From Synechococcus sp. 8F6 (GTDB taxonomy: Bacteria > Cyanobacteriota > Cyanobacteriia > PCC-6307 > Cyanobiaceae): DNA of 64,000 bases. The notes under the pieces are model-generated. The model worked only from the letters and a program-made list of their open reading frames with translations, searched no databases and was not told the DNA's origin. The translations under genes were made by a program, and so were the position numbers. Below are positions 45,644-55,023 of this stretch, piece by piece; position 1 is the first letter of the stretch, and every line of letters starts with the position of its first letter. The stretch spans positions 114,758 to 178,757 of the forward strand of contig NZ_NQKZ01000003.1 of assembly GCF_002252665.1 (NCBI RefSeq), given 5' to 3'.

Positions 45644-46666
45644 TCAGGCTCTGGGGGGCAGGAATTGGAGCGGATTGGCGGCACCTGCGCTGGGGGGATG
45701 AATCTCGAAGTGAAGGTGGGGGCCGGTGCTGCGTCCGGTGCTGCCCATGTGAGAAATCAGGCTGCCCTGTTCCACCTCCTGGCCCACCCGCACCATCAAG
45801 CGGCTGTTATGGGCATACAGCGAGCGGCTGCCATCGGAATGGGCGAGGGTGACCAGATAGCCATAGCCGCCGTCGTGCCAGCCGGAGAAGACGACACGAC
45901 CTGCCTTGGCGGCCACGATCGGCGTACCGACATTGTTGGCCACGTCGATGCCCTTGTGCATCCGCCCCCAACGCCAGCCGTAGCCGGAGCTGAACACGCC
46001 CTTGGTCGGCCAGATCCAGCCTTGTGCTGAGCTCGGGCCGTCAAAGGGCTTGTTGAGCTCGTCGAAACCAGGCAACTCAGGCCAGCTGACTCCACCGCTG
46101 CTGGTTGGCTTGAGACCAAGGGTCATTCGGGTGCGGCCCGGCGCCGACTGGGCGAGTCGCACCTGACTGCCAACCACCAACCGAGCCGTTTCCAGACCTG
46201 GATTGAGGCGAAGCAGATCCTGCAGGGTCAGGCCGTAGCGCTGAGCGATCTTGAGCAACGTGTCCCCGAAGCGAACCTCGGTGCGCTCTTCGACGGGGGG
46301 CAGGGATTGCAGCGGTGGGGTACGACGCAACTCACTGGTGTCAATCGACGCCAGTTGCTTGATCTGACGGGTCTGCTGGCTGGGCACCACCAGCCAGTCG
46401 CCTTGTCGAAACCTGTGATCCTCGTTGACGTCATTGAGCTCGGCGAGGCGCTCCTCGTCGAGCTTCAAACTGCTGGAGAGTTCTTCAACGCTGATCGGCT
46501 GACGCACCTTCACCCAGATCCTGTCGGTGCTGGGTGAAGGCAGGGCGGCGATCTCGATATCGATGGAAGCCTTGTCGATGTCGGCGGGGACCAGAGCGAC
46601 GACCACGGCCGGAACGGCCACAGCACAGGGGATCAGGATTCGCAGACTCGTTTGCAAAGGCTTCAT
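45644..46666 (-). CDS. LysM/M23 peptidase (LytM-like peptidoglycan protein)
   Basis: This 340-residue exported protein starts at ATG 46666 with a signal/anchor segment (LIPCAVAVPAVVVALVPA). Two LysM-like repeats (about 58-105 and 130-172; VRFGDTLLKIAQRYGLTLQD) bind peptidoglycan, and a C-terminal M23 domain carries HKGIDVANN and GPHLHFEIH, plus YAHNSRLMVRVGQEV. Three of the usual zinc/catalytic elements (HxxxD, HxH) are present, so it may be an active endopeptidase for cell division or wall growth. Confidence 0.9.
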   Translation of the reverse strand: MKPLQTSLRILIPCAVAVPAVVVALVPADIDKASIDIEIAALPSPSTDRIWVKVRQPISVEELSSSLKLDEERLAELNDVNEDHRFRQGDWLVVPSQQTRQIKQLASIDTSELRRTPPLQSLPPVEERTEVRFGDTLLKIAQRYGLTLQDLLRLNPGLETARLVVGSQVRLAQSAPGRTRMTLGLKPTSSGGVSWPELPGFDELNKPFDGPSSAQGWIWPTKGVFSSGYGWRWGRMHKGIDVANNVGTPIVAAKAGRVVFSGWHDGGYGYLVTLAHSDGSRSLYAHNSRLMVRVGQEVEQGSLISHMGSTGRSTGPHLHFEIHPPSAGAANPLQFLPPRA

Positions 46667-46786
46667 GCAGTTCTTCCCATCGGACAAAGCTCGTGGAGAA
46701 GCCGCCATCCCCGAGCCGGGCAGAGAGTAGCGGACGGAACCCAAGGCCACAAGTGATGTTGGCAACAACGGAGACGTTCCAAGGCT

Positions 46787-47302
46787 CTAAATGCTTGTGG
46801 TGGCCTGCGATCCCGGCAGCGTCAGGAAATCCTGTTGCCGCAGGCACTCAAACAGCACCACCGCCACCGCCACCGACAGGTTGAGGCTGCGTACCCCGCA
46901 GCGATCTGGGCGCGCCGCCCGGGCCATCGGGATCGTGAGGGCCACATCGGCGCAACCCAGCACGTCGCTGGGCAACCCATCACTCTCCCGGCCGAACAGC
47001 AGCCAGTCGTCGGGACCGAAGCGCCAGTCGAGATAGGACTGGCACGCATGGCTGCTGAGGGCAATCAGCCGTCCCCCTAAGGCTTTGCGGTGATCGGCGA
47101 ACGCGGGCCAGCTGGCATGGCGCTGCAACGGCACGAGCGGCCAGTAGTCGAGCCCGGCCCGCTTGAGCTGGCGATCATCGATCGAGAACCCCAGGGGTTC
47201 AACCAGGTGCAGGGGGGTACCGGTCGCTGCGCAGGTGCGGGCCACATTGCCCGTGTTGGGCGGGATCTCTGGCTGGTACAGCACAATCTGCGGCATGGTC
47301 AT
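46787..47302 (-). CDS. trmL: tRNA (cytidine(34)-2'-O)-methyltransferase
   Basis: This 171-residue SPOUT enzyme methylates the wobble ribose of tRNA-Leu isoacceptors. Family motifs are YQPEIPPNTGNVARTCAATG, LHLVEPLGFSIDDRQLKRAG and a C-terminal knot with LNLSVAVAVVLFECLRQ. The start is ATG 47302 (MTMPQIVLYQ), whose ATGA overlaps the cobU stop; ATG 47296 is possible too. Coupling to cobU is probably only genomic compaction. Confidence 0.92.
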   Translation of the reverse strand: MTMPQIVLYQPEIPPNTGNVARTCAATGTPLHLVEPLGFSIDDRQLKRAGLDYWPLVPLQRHASWPAFADHRKALGGRLIALSSHACQSYLDWRFGPDDWLLFGRESDGLPSDVLGCADVALTIPMARAARPDRCGVRSLNLSVAVAVVLFECLRQQDFLTLPGSQATTSI

Positions 47303-47859
47303 CCCGCGGGCACGGCCACACTGTGGGCCCGCAGATCGAAGGCCCGGCCAGCTACCACCAACCACAGGGCGTCGCAGAGGGGAACCAGCTGCTGCTCCAG
47401 GGCACCGAGGCGATCCCGGAACAGCCCACCGATGGCCGTGGCGGGAACGACCCCCCAGCCTGCTTGCTCACTGACAAGCACCACGGGCACCGCACAGGCG
47501 CTGAGGCTGGCCGAGAGGGCAGCGCATTGATCCCTCCAGCTCTCAGCATCGTGGTCAAGGCCAGCCGCAACCCAGGTCCCGAGGGAATCCACCAGGGCCA
47601 GGCCAGGGGGCTGGAGGGCCTTAAGGGCTGAGCAGAGCTCGGCACCCACCTCGAGGGTGGTCCACCCTGGTGGACGTCGGTTGCGATGGGCCGAGACGCG
47701 GGCTTGCCAGGCCGGATCGTGGGCCGCAGGACGGGGGCCTGTGGCCAGGTAGGAGACCGGCAAGCCTGATTGATGTGCCAGATGTTCGGCCCAGCGGCTC
47801 TTGCCGCTGCGGGCCGGACCCAGCACCAGCGCAAAGCGCGGGCAAGTCTCAGCCACCAC
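47299..47859 (-). CDS. cobU: Adenosylcobinamide kinase/adenosylcobinamide-phosphate guanylyltransferase
   Basis: CobU (186 residues) phosphorylates adenosylcobinamide and attaches GMP, late in cobalamin nucleotide-loop assembly. The P-loop GPARSGKSRWAEHLA, the guanylylation-site His in RVSAHRNRRPPGW, and LVSEQAGWGVVPATAIGGLF are all present. No riboswitch precedes it; it overlaps the pxcA end by 11 bases. It complements the cobalt-uptake genes at 41 kb in the same biosynthetic theme. Confidence 0.93.
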   Translation of the reverse strand: MVAETCPRFALVLGPARSGKSRWAEHLAHQSGLPVSYLATGPRPAAHDPAWQARVSAHRNRRPPGWTTLEVGAELCSALKALQPPGLALVDSLGTWVAAGLDHDAESWRDQCAALSASLSACAVPVVLVSEQAGWGVVPATAIGGLFRDRLGALEQQLVPLCDALWLVVAGRAFDLRAHSVAVPAG

Positions 47860-48994
47860 CGTTCATGTTGCGCAGAGTGGCCACGGAGGAGGGAGAAACG
47901 CGGTTGAGGTAGCGGAAGATCCAGTACTTGAACACCGTGGCCAGCACCACCGGGAATGTGGCAATGAACAACATGATGAAGTTTTCGCGGGCTGGTAATC
48001 CGAGATGGTGGGCAACACCATCGAGCAACACCGTCCAGCCCTCTGGACTATGGAAGCCCACGAAGATATCGGTAAAAAGAATGATCGCGAAGGCCTTGGC
48101 GCTATCGCTGAGGCCATAGACCAGCTCATCAAGGAAACCTCGCAGCACCTGTAGATCGCGACGACCGAACAGGCAGACCAGCACAAAGCCCAACAAGCCG
48201 CCCAGATCAGCCAACACGTTCTTGATGGCGTGGGTGCTCTCCAGATCAGCCTCCTCCTTGAGCTCCTGGGCCCGACTGGCCAACTGGGCCTGCAATTCCT
48301 CTCGGCTCGGTAAGGGGTTGCCGTTCAGCAGGGCGTCAAACTCAATTTCCGCCTGGAAGACCCTCAACTTTTCAACGGCCTGCTCCTCAAGCTTGGGTTT
48401 GGGGTAGGTGAGAAAGGCGTTATCGGGGGCAAAGCGATCAACCAGCGGTGACACGACATAGGTGCGGCTGATCTGCTGCACCAGCACCGGCACCAGAATC
48501 AGCAACAACAACACGCGAAGCGACACCAAGGTGGAGTCGCGCCGGCGGCGGAAGCCGGCCACCACATTGGCTTCCGCTTCCGGAACGAGTTGTCGTCGCA
48601 CCTGGTCGACCACGCCGATCAGGCTGCGGGGCAGCACCTCTGGAGAGCGGCTAATCGCGGGCAGGGGCTCCCGTTTGGCGCCGTAGCGGGCCACCACGGT
48701 TTCAATCAGTTGAAACTGACGAATCTCCTGACCCGCCAGCTCCGCGCGGTTGGGCTCCAAGGTGAGGAGCGACTGACGACACACCTCCAGGGCCGCCCGG
48801 AAGCGGCGCAGCAGCTGGGCCTGGGCCGCCCGCGGAATGCGCAAGTCGAGTTCAGGCCGCACAGGGCGATCGTTGTAATGCTCCAGCTCAATGCTCTGGA
48901 TCAACAGGGCCGATTCGTAACCCCGCTCGAGATCGTGGCTGAGATCGAGGGCCTGGGCCCGGCCGAAAGCCCCCATCCAATTGGTAGGTGCCAT
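47849..48994 (-). CDS. pxcA: Proton extrusion protein PxcA/CemA family
   Basis: This 381-residue membrane protein of the CemA/PxcA family supports light-dependent H+ extrusion and inorganic carbon uptake. The N-terminal half is soluble and helical (DLERGYESALLIQSIELEHY), with a first transmembrane helix near residue 180 (LRVLLLLILVPVLVQQISRT) and two or three at the C-terminus (LADLGGLLGFVLVCLFG, AFAIILFTDIFVGFHSPEGW, FIMLFIATFPVVLATVFKYW). The start is ATG 48994; the frame continues upstream to 49150 but overlaps the next gene. Confidence 0.92.
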   Translation of the reverse strand: MAPTNWMGAFGRAQALDLSHDLERGYESALLIQSIELEHYNDRPVRPELDLRIPRAAQAQLLRRFRAALEVCRQSLLTLEPNRAELAGQEIRQFQLIETVVARYGAKREPLPAISRSPEVLPRSLIGVVDQVRRQLVPEAEANVVAGFRRRRDSTLVSLRVLLLLILVPVLVQQISRTYVVSPLVDRFAPDNAFLTYPKPKLEEQAVEKLRVFQAEIEFDALLNGNPLPSREELQAQLASRAQELKEEADLESTHAIKNVLADLGGLLGFVLVCLFGRRDLQVLRGFLDELVYGLSDSAKAFAIILFTDIFVGFHSPEGWTVLLDGVAHHLGLPARENFIMLFIATFPVVLATVFKYWIFRYLNRVSPSSVATLRNMNGGG

Positions 48995-48998
48995 GGGG

Positions 48999-49691
48999 TC
49001 AGCGTGAAAAAACCCACCAGGTGAGCATCGGGACCAGGGTGCCCAGGACCAGCAGCACCACCACCCAGGTGAAGGCGTTGCTGGACGCTGTTTCCTCTTT
49101 GGTGGGAATGTTGGTGGGCTGGGTGACCACCTCGGCGGTGGCTGGTTCACCCGGATCGTCGCCGCCCTCGAGCACCGTCAGCAGACGGTTCATGGCGTCG
49201 AGACTGCCCTGGCGATAGCGACCGCCCTCACGAATCGGCTGGGCCATCGTGGTGCGTGCCGTGCTGCGCAGCAGACTCGGATCCAGCTGGCCATTGAGAT
49301 TCGGCGAAGCCACTACTGCAGCGCTGTTGGTCTGACTGTCGATCAGAAACAGCAGCTGCAAGGAGTCGGCGCCGGCCTCCGCCCAGCGCTCCAACACCTG
49401 GGCGCCGAGCTGGGGCAGGCTGAGGCCGTAATCCAGGCGATTCACCGTGATCAGGTGGGCATCCACGCGATCGGCGGAAAAACTCTCCAGGGTTTTGCCG
49501 AGCTCACCGATGGCAGCGCGGCTCAGCACATTGGCGGTGTCCAGGATGCGCTCCTGGGGAGGCGTGTCGGGTAGGCCACTCGCCGCGATGGCCAGGGCGG
49601 GAGCGGGCGCAAGGCAGAGAAAACCTCCGAGCAGGGCAGCAATCAACCCCTGAAGGGAGAGCCAGCGGCTCTTGTGAAGTGAGGGCGCCAA
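48999..49691 (-). CDS. TPM-domain protein, Psb32-like
   Basis: This 230-residue protein has a signal peptide (LIAALLGGFLCLAPAPALAI), a lumenal TPM domain (RILDTANVLSRAAIGELGKT, VDAHLITVNRLDYGLSLPQL) and one C-terminal transmembrane helix (FTWVVVLLVLGTLVPMLTWW). The closest named relative is Psb32, implicated in photosystem II repair and protection; TPM domains often have weak phosphatase activity. It lies four bases upstream of pxcA on the same strand. The identity with Psb32 proper is likely but not certain. Confidence 0.83.
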   Translation of the reverse strand: MAPSLHKSRWLSLQGLIAALLGGFLCLAPAPALAIAASGLPDTPPQERILDTANVLSRAAIGELGKTLESFSADRVDAHLITVNRLDYGLSLPQLGAQVLERWAEAGADSLQLLFLIDSQTNSAAVVASPNLNGQLDPSLLRSTARTTMAQPIREGGRYRQGSLDAMNRLLTVLEGGDDPGEPATAEVVTQPTNIPTKEETASSNAFTWVVVLLVLGTLVPMLTWWVFSR

Positions 49692-49759
49692 CGAATTCGA
49701 CCCAGCGTGGCCCTAGTTTGCCGCTAACGGGCCCTGCTGTCGCCTCCTGCTTGCTGTTC

Positions 49760-50461
49760 ATGGCCGCCTCCCTACCTGCGCGGATCTGTCTGGGGTCAGG
49801 TATCGGTGCCCTGGCCCTGGTGGTGCTCAACCAAACCAGCGCTGTCAACACAGATCCGGCCCTGGAGCGAGCTGCCGTGCTGGCCAGCTTTCTGGCGGTG
49901 GGGTTGATGTTGGTTGGGGTGTTGTGGACGCGGGCCGTGCCCGAAGCGGCAGGCCGGGTGGCCTTGGAGGGGCGCCAAGGGGTGGAACTGGCGGAGGGTC
50001 TGCCACCCGAGCTGGCCGAAGAGCTGGGCTGGGGCAGCCAGATGCTGCTTACCGCCAGTCCGGCGGCTGTGGTTGTTGTGCTGTGGCAGGGGCGCTGCCT
50101 GCTGCGGCGGGGTCTGCTGGCCGACTGCAGCTTCACCCCTGGGGTGATCTGTGCGCGCACGCAGGCAAAGGGGAGAGCCATCTCCCTGGTGGACCTACGC
50201 CTCTACCCGGGCCGCGACGAATTCACCAGCCTGCTGCCGGGCCTGCCCTCGGCGGTTGTGCAACCCCTGGGGGAGCAGGGCCTGGTGGTGTTGGGTGGCT
50301 GGTCACCACGCTGTTTCAGTCGCAGTGATCTGGTGTGGCTGGAGGGCTGGGCTCAACGCATCACAACCCGAATGGTGGCGCTTTCGGGGACTGCTTGCGC
50401 GCGTCTCGACGGGGCGGCGGCACCTTCAACTGGCTCTCCACCCGACTCCCCGGACTGCTGA
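49760..50461 (+). CDS. Cofactor assembly of complex C subunit B (CCB2/CCB4-like)
   Basis: This 233-residue membrane protein has two N-terminal transmembrane helices (about 10-25 and 40-60) and a soluble domain. I recognise the pattern GLPPELAEELGWGSQMLLTA and LLPGLPSAVVQPLGEQGLVV from the cyanobacterial CCB2/CCB4 family (DUF2930), needed for covalent heme cn attachment to cytochrome b6. The start is ATG 49760; the frame opens further up at 49679 but would overlap psb32's start. Its last 101 bases overlap the 3' end of lptC on the other strand, and the tail after about residue 205 is Pro/Ser/Thr-rich. Confidence 0.8.
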   Translation: MAASLPARICLGSGIGALALVVLNQTSAVNTDPALERAAVLASFLAVGLMLVGVLWTRAVPEAAGRVALEGRQGVELAEGLPPELAEELGWGSQMLLTASPAAVVVVLWQGRCLLRRGLLADCSFTPGVICARTQAKGRAISLVDLRLYPGRDEFTSLLPGLPSAVVQPLGEQGLVVLGGWSPRCFSRSDLVWLEGWAQRITTRMVALSGTACARLDGAAAPSTGSPPDSPDC

Positions 50462-51533
50462 ACACCACCTGCCCCTGCTGGGTTGCCACACCTTGCAGTT
50501 GCTGGGCTCGGGTGACCTGCTGGAAGGCCGAGCGGCGCAGCTCCACCGAACCCTGCGCCGTCACCTGGTTGGTCTGCCAGTTCCAGGTGCAGCGATTGGC
50601 GACCAGGGAATCGGTGGGTTGCTGGAGTCGGCACGCCTGGGGAATCACCAGAGTTTGACTGCCACCCAGGGCCTCAAAACCCTGCCCACTGAGCCGTGAC
50701 TGGTCGAGCTGGGCACGGAAAGGGTGGGGGCTGCTGATCCGCTCCACATCCAACTCCAGCCGGGTTGCCCTGGCATCCAACCGCGCCTTGCGGCCCGGAT
50801 CGAGCACTTGGACGGGAGCCTGGAGGTCGATCACTTGGCGCAAGGAGTTGCCGGTCAGCGAGGGGGACGTGAGGGTCTGCAGACCACTGCCAGCCAAGCG
50901 CCGCTCACCCCGAACCGGTCCGCGACCGATCAGCTCGCCAGTGCCAAGGAACCAGTCGGCGGAGGTGAGGGCCAGGGTCCAGGTGCCTTCGTCGGAGCGC
51001 TCCAGCAGCGGCCGGCCCCGCAACTCGAGTTTGTCCTGCTGAATCCAGAAGCGGGCCCGCCTGGCGGTGAGACGGAGATCACCCTGGCTGGCGCGGGGGC
51101 TCCGATCGATTTCCATCCGCTCCTGGCGCGAATACCAGCGCACGCGGGTGGCCGTGACCACCAGCGGCTTCGGCCCCACCCGAACCAGCTGGGTCGGCCC
51201 TTCCAGCTGCACCACTTCGCCGTCATTGATCACCGTGCCACTGCTTGCTGTGATCGTGTAAAGGGGCTTGCCTTTGGCATAAATCGTGCCGCTCAGGTCC
51301 CGGGCCTGGGCCACCCGGCGGCTCAGGTCATAGCGGGCCTCCGGGCTGCTGATCTCCCAGAGGGGGCGACCGCTGGGATCTTTCTGCCGCAGGTTGAGGG
51401 AGCGGAACACAAACGGTTGGGCTGGTTCCTCTTTGGTGGCGGGCGCCTGGCAGCCGGCCAGCAGGGTGGGCACCGCAAGGCCCGCCAGGCTCAAGACCAG
51501 CAGGAACTGCGGCAGCCGCCGGTAGGTGCGCAT
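50361..51533 (-). CDS. lptC: LPS export protein LptC (lipoprotein-like, extended form)
   Basis: This 390-residue protein starts at ATG 51533 with a hydrophobic signal ending in the lipobox-like LLAGCQ, followed by an LptC/OstA beta-jellyroll (LNLRQKDPSGRPLWEISSPE, GTIYAKGKPLYTITASSGTV). Cyanobacterial LptC is about twice the length of E. coli LptC and carries a second OstA-like half, as here. A GTG at 51539 overlapping the metG stop (GTGA) is an alternative start. Function with LptB/LptF (26.7-28.6 kb) is inferred. Its 3' end overlaps the CCB gene by 101 bases. Confidence 0.87.
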   Translation of the reverse strand: MRTYRRLPQFLLVLSLAGLAVPTLLAGCQAPATKEEPAQPFVFRSLNLRQKDPSGRPLWEISSPEARYDLSRRVAQARDLSGTIYAKGKPLYTITASSGTVINDGEVVQLEGPTQLVRVGPKPLVVTATRVRWYSRQERMEIDRSPRASQGDLRLTARRARFWIQQDKLELRGRPLLERSDEGTWTLALTSADWFLGTGELIGRGPVRGERRLAGSGLQTLTSPSLTGNSLRQVIDLQAPVQVLDPGRKARLDARATRLELDVERISSPHPFRAQLDQSRLSGQGFEALGGSQTLVIPQACRLQQPTDSLVANRCTWNWQTNQVTAQGSVELRRSAFQQVTRAQQLQGVATQQGQVVFSSPGSRVESQLKVPPPRRDARKQSPKAPPFGL

Positions 51534-51535
51534 GG

Positions 51536-53110
51536 TCACAGGGGGGTCTCGAGCTCGAGCCGCTGCATCACCGGCTGGGGTTCGATCAAGGCCAGTCCAG
51601 GCTCCAACGCGCCCCACCGCTGAGCCGCACGCCACGGCGATGGCGTGGTCACGCTGGTGCCAATGCTACTCTCAAAGGGCTGCTGACCGAGCTGCACCAG
51701 CATCCGCTCGGAGAGTTCGGGCAACAGGGGGGCCAACAGCACCGCCACCCAGCGGGTGGCTTCCAACACCGCATAGAGATCCGCCGCCACGGCAGTCTCC
51801 TGACCCTCCAGTTTCATCTGCTTCCAGGGGGCTTGGTCGTTGAGGAAGCCGTTGGCCGTGATGGCCAACTGCAGGCTGGCTTCAGCGGCAGCGCGGAAAT
51901 CCAGGGCATCCAAGGCGGTGTTCACCGTCTCACCGGCGGCCAGGGCCGCCACGGCCAGGGGGTGGTCGGGTTGGGCGGCAGGCCCGGCGGGGGGCACCGC
52001 ATCAGCAAACCAGCGCCGCGCCATCGACGAGGTGCGGTTCAGCAGGTTGCCGATCGTGTTGGCCAGGTCGTTGTTGACCAGATCGGTGAAGCGCTGCTGC
52101 TGAAAGTCGCCGTCGTCGCCGAAGGGGATATCGCGCAGCAGATACCAGCGCACCGCATCACGCCCACAGCGCTCGAGCAACACCTCCGGATCGAGCACGT
52201 TGCCGAGGGACTTGCCCATCTTCTGACCCTCCCGGGTCAGGAAGCCATGGCCAAACACCCGCTCGGGCAGGGGGAGTCCCGCCGACAGCAGCATTGCCGG
52301 CCAGTAGACCGCGTGGAAGCGCAGGATGTCCTTGCCGATGACGTGCAACTGGGCCGGCCAGCCACCCTGGCTGATCAGCTCCAGGTTGACCGGATCCTCT
52401 GGGGGGATCAGGGCCGTGAGATAGCCCAGCAGGGCGTCAAACCATACGTAAAAGGTATGGCCGTCATGGCCAGGCACCGGGATCCCCCAGGGTAGATCGA
52501 TCCGGGAGATGGAAAAGTCACGCAGGCCCTGGGCGACAAAGTTTTCAACCTCTTTCTGTCGGCTGGCCGGGGCGATGAAACCAGGTCTGCGGATCAGCTC
52601 CTCGATCTGGCTCTGGTAGCGGGAGAGGCGAAAAAACAGATTCACCTCATCGCGCCACTCGAGCGGTTTGCGGTGAATGGCGCATTCCGGGTCTTCACTT
52701 CCCGGGGCGTCATCCTTGAACTCCTCACAGGCCACGCAGTACCAGCCCTGTTGGCGGCCTTCCACCACATCGCCGTTGGCCTCGACCCGGGCAAAAAACT
52801 GCTCGACCAGGGCTTGATGGCGAGGGTCGGTGGTGCGCACAAACCGGTCGTTGCTGATCTGCCAGCGGTTCCAGAGGGCGCGGTAGCCCTCGCTGACCGC
52901 ATCGCAGTGGGCCTGGGGACTCAGCCCCGCGGCTTCAGCGGTGCGTTGAATCTTCTGCCCGTGCTCGTCACAACCCGTGATGAACAGCACTTGCTCCCCC
53001 TTGAGCCGCTGGTAGCGGGCCACCGCATCGCAGGCCAGCGTGGTGTAAGCACTGCCGAGATGGGCGCGATCGTTGACGTAATAGAGGGGTGTGGTGAGGG
53101 TGTAAGACAT
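51536..53110 (-). CDS. metG: Methionyl-tRNA synthetase
   Basis: This 524-residue class I synthetase has the HIGH-type motif YYVNDRAHLGSAYTTLACD, the KMSKS-type motif EGQKMGKSLGNVLDPE, and a connective peptide with CVACEEF. The C-terminal EMAP/Trbp111 extension of some MetG is absent, which is normal for this short form. The start is ATG 53110 (MSYTLTTPLYYVN); the frame opens upstream to 53176 without family similarity. lptC follows directly, with overlapping stop and alternative start. Confidence 0.96.
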   Translation of the reverse strand: MSYTLTTPLYYVNDRAHLGSAYTTLACDAVARYQRLKGEQVLFITGCDEHGQKIQRTAEAAGLSPQAHCDAVSEGYRALWNRWQISNDRFVRTTDPRHQALVEQFFARVEANGDVVEGRQQGWYCVACEEFKDDAPGSEDPECAIHRKPLEWRDEVNLFFRLSRYQSQIEELIRRPGFIAPASRQKEVENFVAQGLRDFSISRIDLPWGIPVPGHDGHTFYVWFDALLGYLTALIPPEDPVNLELISQGGWPAQLHVIGKDILRFHAVYWPAMLLSAGLPLPERVFGHGFLTREGQKMGKSLGNVLDPEVLLERCGRDAVRWYLLRDIPFGDDGDFQQQRFTDLVNNDLANTIGNLLNRTSSMARRWFADAVPPAGPAAQPDHPLAVAALAAGETVNTALDALDFRAAAEASLQLAITANGFLNDQAPWKQMKLEGQETAVAADLYAVLEATRWVAVLLAPLLPELSERMLVQLGQQPFESSIGTSVTTPSPWRAAQRWGALEPGLALIEPQPVMQRLELETPL

Positions 53111-53181
53111 GCGACCGGGAAGGGTAGCTCGCGGCGCCGCGACCGCGACCCACCCTGCCACGCTGGGCTGCACCATCCCCC

Positions 53182-55023
53182 GTGCCGGTAGCCATGGCGA
53201 TCCCCCCCGCGCAGGTTGACGTGCTGGTGTGGGGCGGTGGCACCGGTGGGGTGGCCGCTGCCCTGCAGGCTGCCCGCGGCGGCGCCACCGTGGTGCTGCT
53301 CACGCCTGGGCCCTGGCTGGGGGGCATGGTGAGCGCCGCTGGCGTCTGCGCTCCCGATGGCAATGAGCTCACGCCCTGGCAAACCGGGCTGTGGGGCGCC
53401 TTTCTGCGGGAATTGCAACGGCGGGAGCCCGAAGGACTCGACCACAATTGGGTGAGCTGTTTCGGCTACCGCCCCGCCACCGCCGAAACCCTCCTGCGCG
53501 AGTGGTGTTCGGCAGAGCCGTTGCTGCATTGGTCCCCGGGGGCACGGGTGACCGGTGCCCATCGCCAGGGTCGGCGTCTCACGGCGCTCGATGTGGAGGT
53601 CGCAGGAGAGGCGCAACGCATTCAGCTGCAGGTGGTGATCGATGGCAGCGATCGCGGCGACCTGCTGCCGATCTGTGGTGCCAGCTACCGACAGGGGTGG
53701 GAAGCGCAGGAGCTGTGGCAGGAGCCCAGTGCCCCGCTCCAGGAGCGTCTCGATCAGGACTCTTTTTTTGCGAAGCATCCGCTGCAATCCCCCACCTGGG
53801 TGGTGATGGGGCAACTGGCGGATGAGGCCGGTGCCGGCACCATGCCCGGGCCCCCGGCCGCTAGCCCTGCAACCTTGCCGCCCCCGTTCAAGCAGGCCGA
53901 CCAGGCCTTTGGCCTGGAGCGCACCATCAGCTACGGCCGTCTGCCCGGCGGGTTGGTGATGCTCAATTGGCCGCTTCACGGCAACGATTGGCATGGCCAC
54001 GGCCTGGAGCTGCTGGAGCGCGAGGCCGCTGATGGGCCGATCGGAGCAGCGATGCAGGCCCACAGCCTTGCCTTTGCCGATGCCCTGGAGCAGGCCTCCG
54101 AAGGCTGGCTGAAGCCAGCCGCCTGCTTTCCAACAGCGGGGGAGCTTGGCGCCAGCGCCGTGAGTGGGCCCTCACCCCTGGCCATGATGCCCTACTGGCG
54201 CGAAGGGCGCCGCTTGGTGGGGAACACGGTGGTGCTGGAACAACATCTGCTGCCCCTGGGAGGCGGCGAATCCCAAGGACCGTTGCCTTGGGATGGCACC
54301 GGGGCACTCGAAGCCGTGGCGGTGGGCAACTACGCCAACGACCACCACTACCCGGGCCCCGATTGGCCGCTGGCAGCCAAAAGCATCCGCTGGGGTGGCC
54401 GCTGGAGCGGCACCCCCTTCACCGTCCCCTATCGGGCCCTGCTGAGTGCCGATTTCGACAACCTGCTGGCAGCCGACAAAGGCTTCAGCGTCAGCCACAT
54501 GGCCAATGGCGCCACACGTCTGCAGCCGCTGATCCTCAACATCGGTCAGGCAGCCGGCGCAGCCGCCGCCCTGGCGGTGCAGCGGGGCGTTCCCCCCTGC
54601 GATCTGCCGGTGCGCGAGCTGCACGAGCGACTCATTCACGATCCCCTGGCCCCGGCGGCGGTATTGCCGCTCTGGGACACGCCCTGGCATGCGGCCGACT
54701 GGGCCGCTCGCCAGCTGCTGTTGCTGGAGTCTCCAGATCTGCTCCAGGGCGATGGCCAGCTGCAGCGCCGTGCGGCGCGAGCCAACGATCCCAGGGCAGG
54801 TGCAGCCGAGTTCGGCGAAGCAGCCTGGCGCGGCACGGTGCATGCTGATGGCCAAGGGGGCTTTCTGTTCAGCACAGGCAGCACCGCATGGCCATTGATC
54901 ACCCTGGAACCAGGGCTGAACTGTTGGCTTCAGGATCTGGAGCGGCCCACAACCACCACGTTGGTGGGTTGCCTCAATCCCTGGGGCCCATGGCTGCGGG
55001 CCTCGCGGCTGGCGGGGGATTAG
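53182..55023 (+). CDS. FAD-dependent oxidoreductase (FAD_oxidored family)
   Basis: This 613-residue flavoprotein opens with the dinucleotide motif DVLVWGGGTGGVAAALQAAR and then ATVVLLTPGPWLGGMVSAAG, typical of PF12831. A second FAD contact block lies at the C-terminal third (LLAADKGFSVSHMANGATRL, then LNIGQAAGAAAALAVQRG). Members occur alone in many bacteria with unknown substrates; some act on sugars or xanthan. GTG 53182 and ATG 53194 are both possible starts. It is divergent from metG and converges with the RNB gene (4-base overlap). Confidence 0.83.
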   Translation: MPVAMAIPPAQVDVLVWGGGTGGVAAALQAARGGATVVLLTPGPWLGGMVSAAGVCAPDGNELTPWQTGLWGAFLRELQRREPEGLDHNWVSCFGYRPATAETLLREWCSAEPLLHWSPGARVTGAHRQGRRLTALDVEVAGEAQRIQLQVVIDGSDRGDLLPICGASYRQGWEAQELWQEPSAPLQERLDQDSFFAKHPLQSPTWVVMGQLADEAGAGTMPGPPAASPATLPPPFKQADQAFGLERTISYGRLPGGLVMLNWPLHGNDWHGHGLELLEREAADGPIGAAMQAHSLAFADALEQASEGWLKPAACFPTAGELGASAVSGPSPLAMMPYWREGRRLVGNTVVLEQHLLPLGGGESQGPLPWDGTGALEAVAVGNYANDHHYPGPDWPLAAKSIRWGGRWSGTPFTVPYRALLSADFDNLLAADKGFSVSHMANGATRLQPLILNIGQAAGAAAALAVQRGVPPCDLPVRELHERLIHDPLAPAAVLPLWDTPWHAADWAARQLLLLESPDLLQGDGQLQRRAARANDPRAGAAEFGEAAWRGTVHADGQGGFLFSTGSTAWPLITLEPGLNCWLQDLERPTTTTLVGCLNPWGPWLRASRLAGD

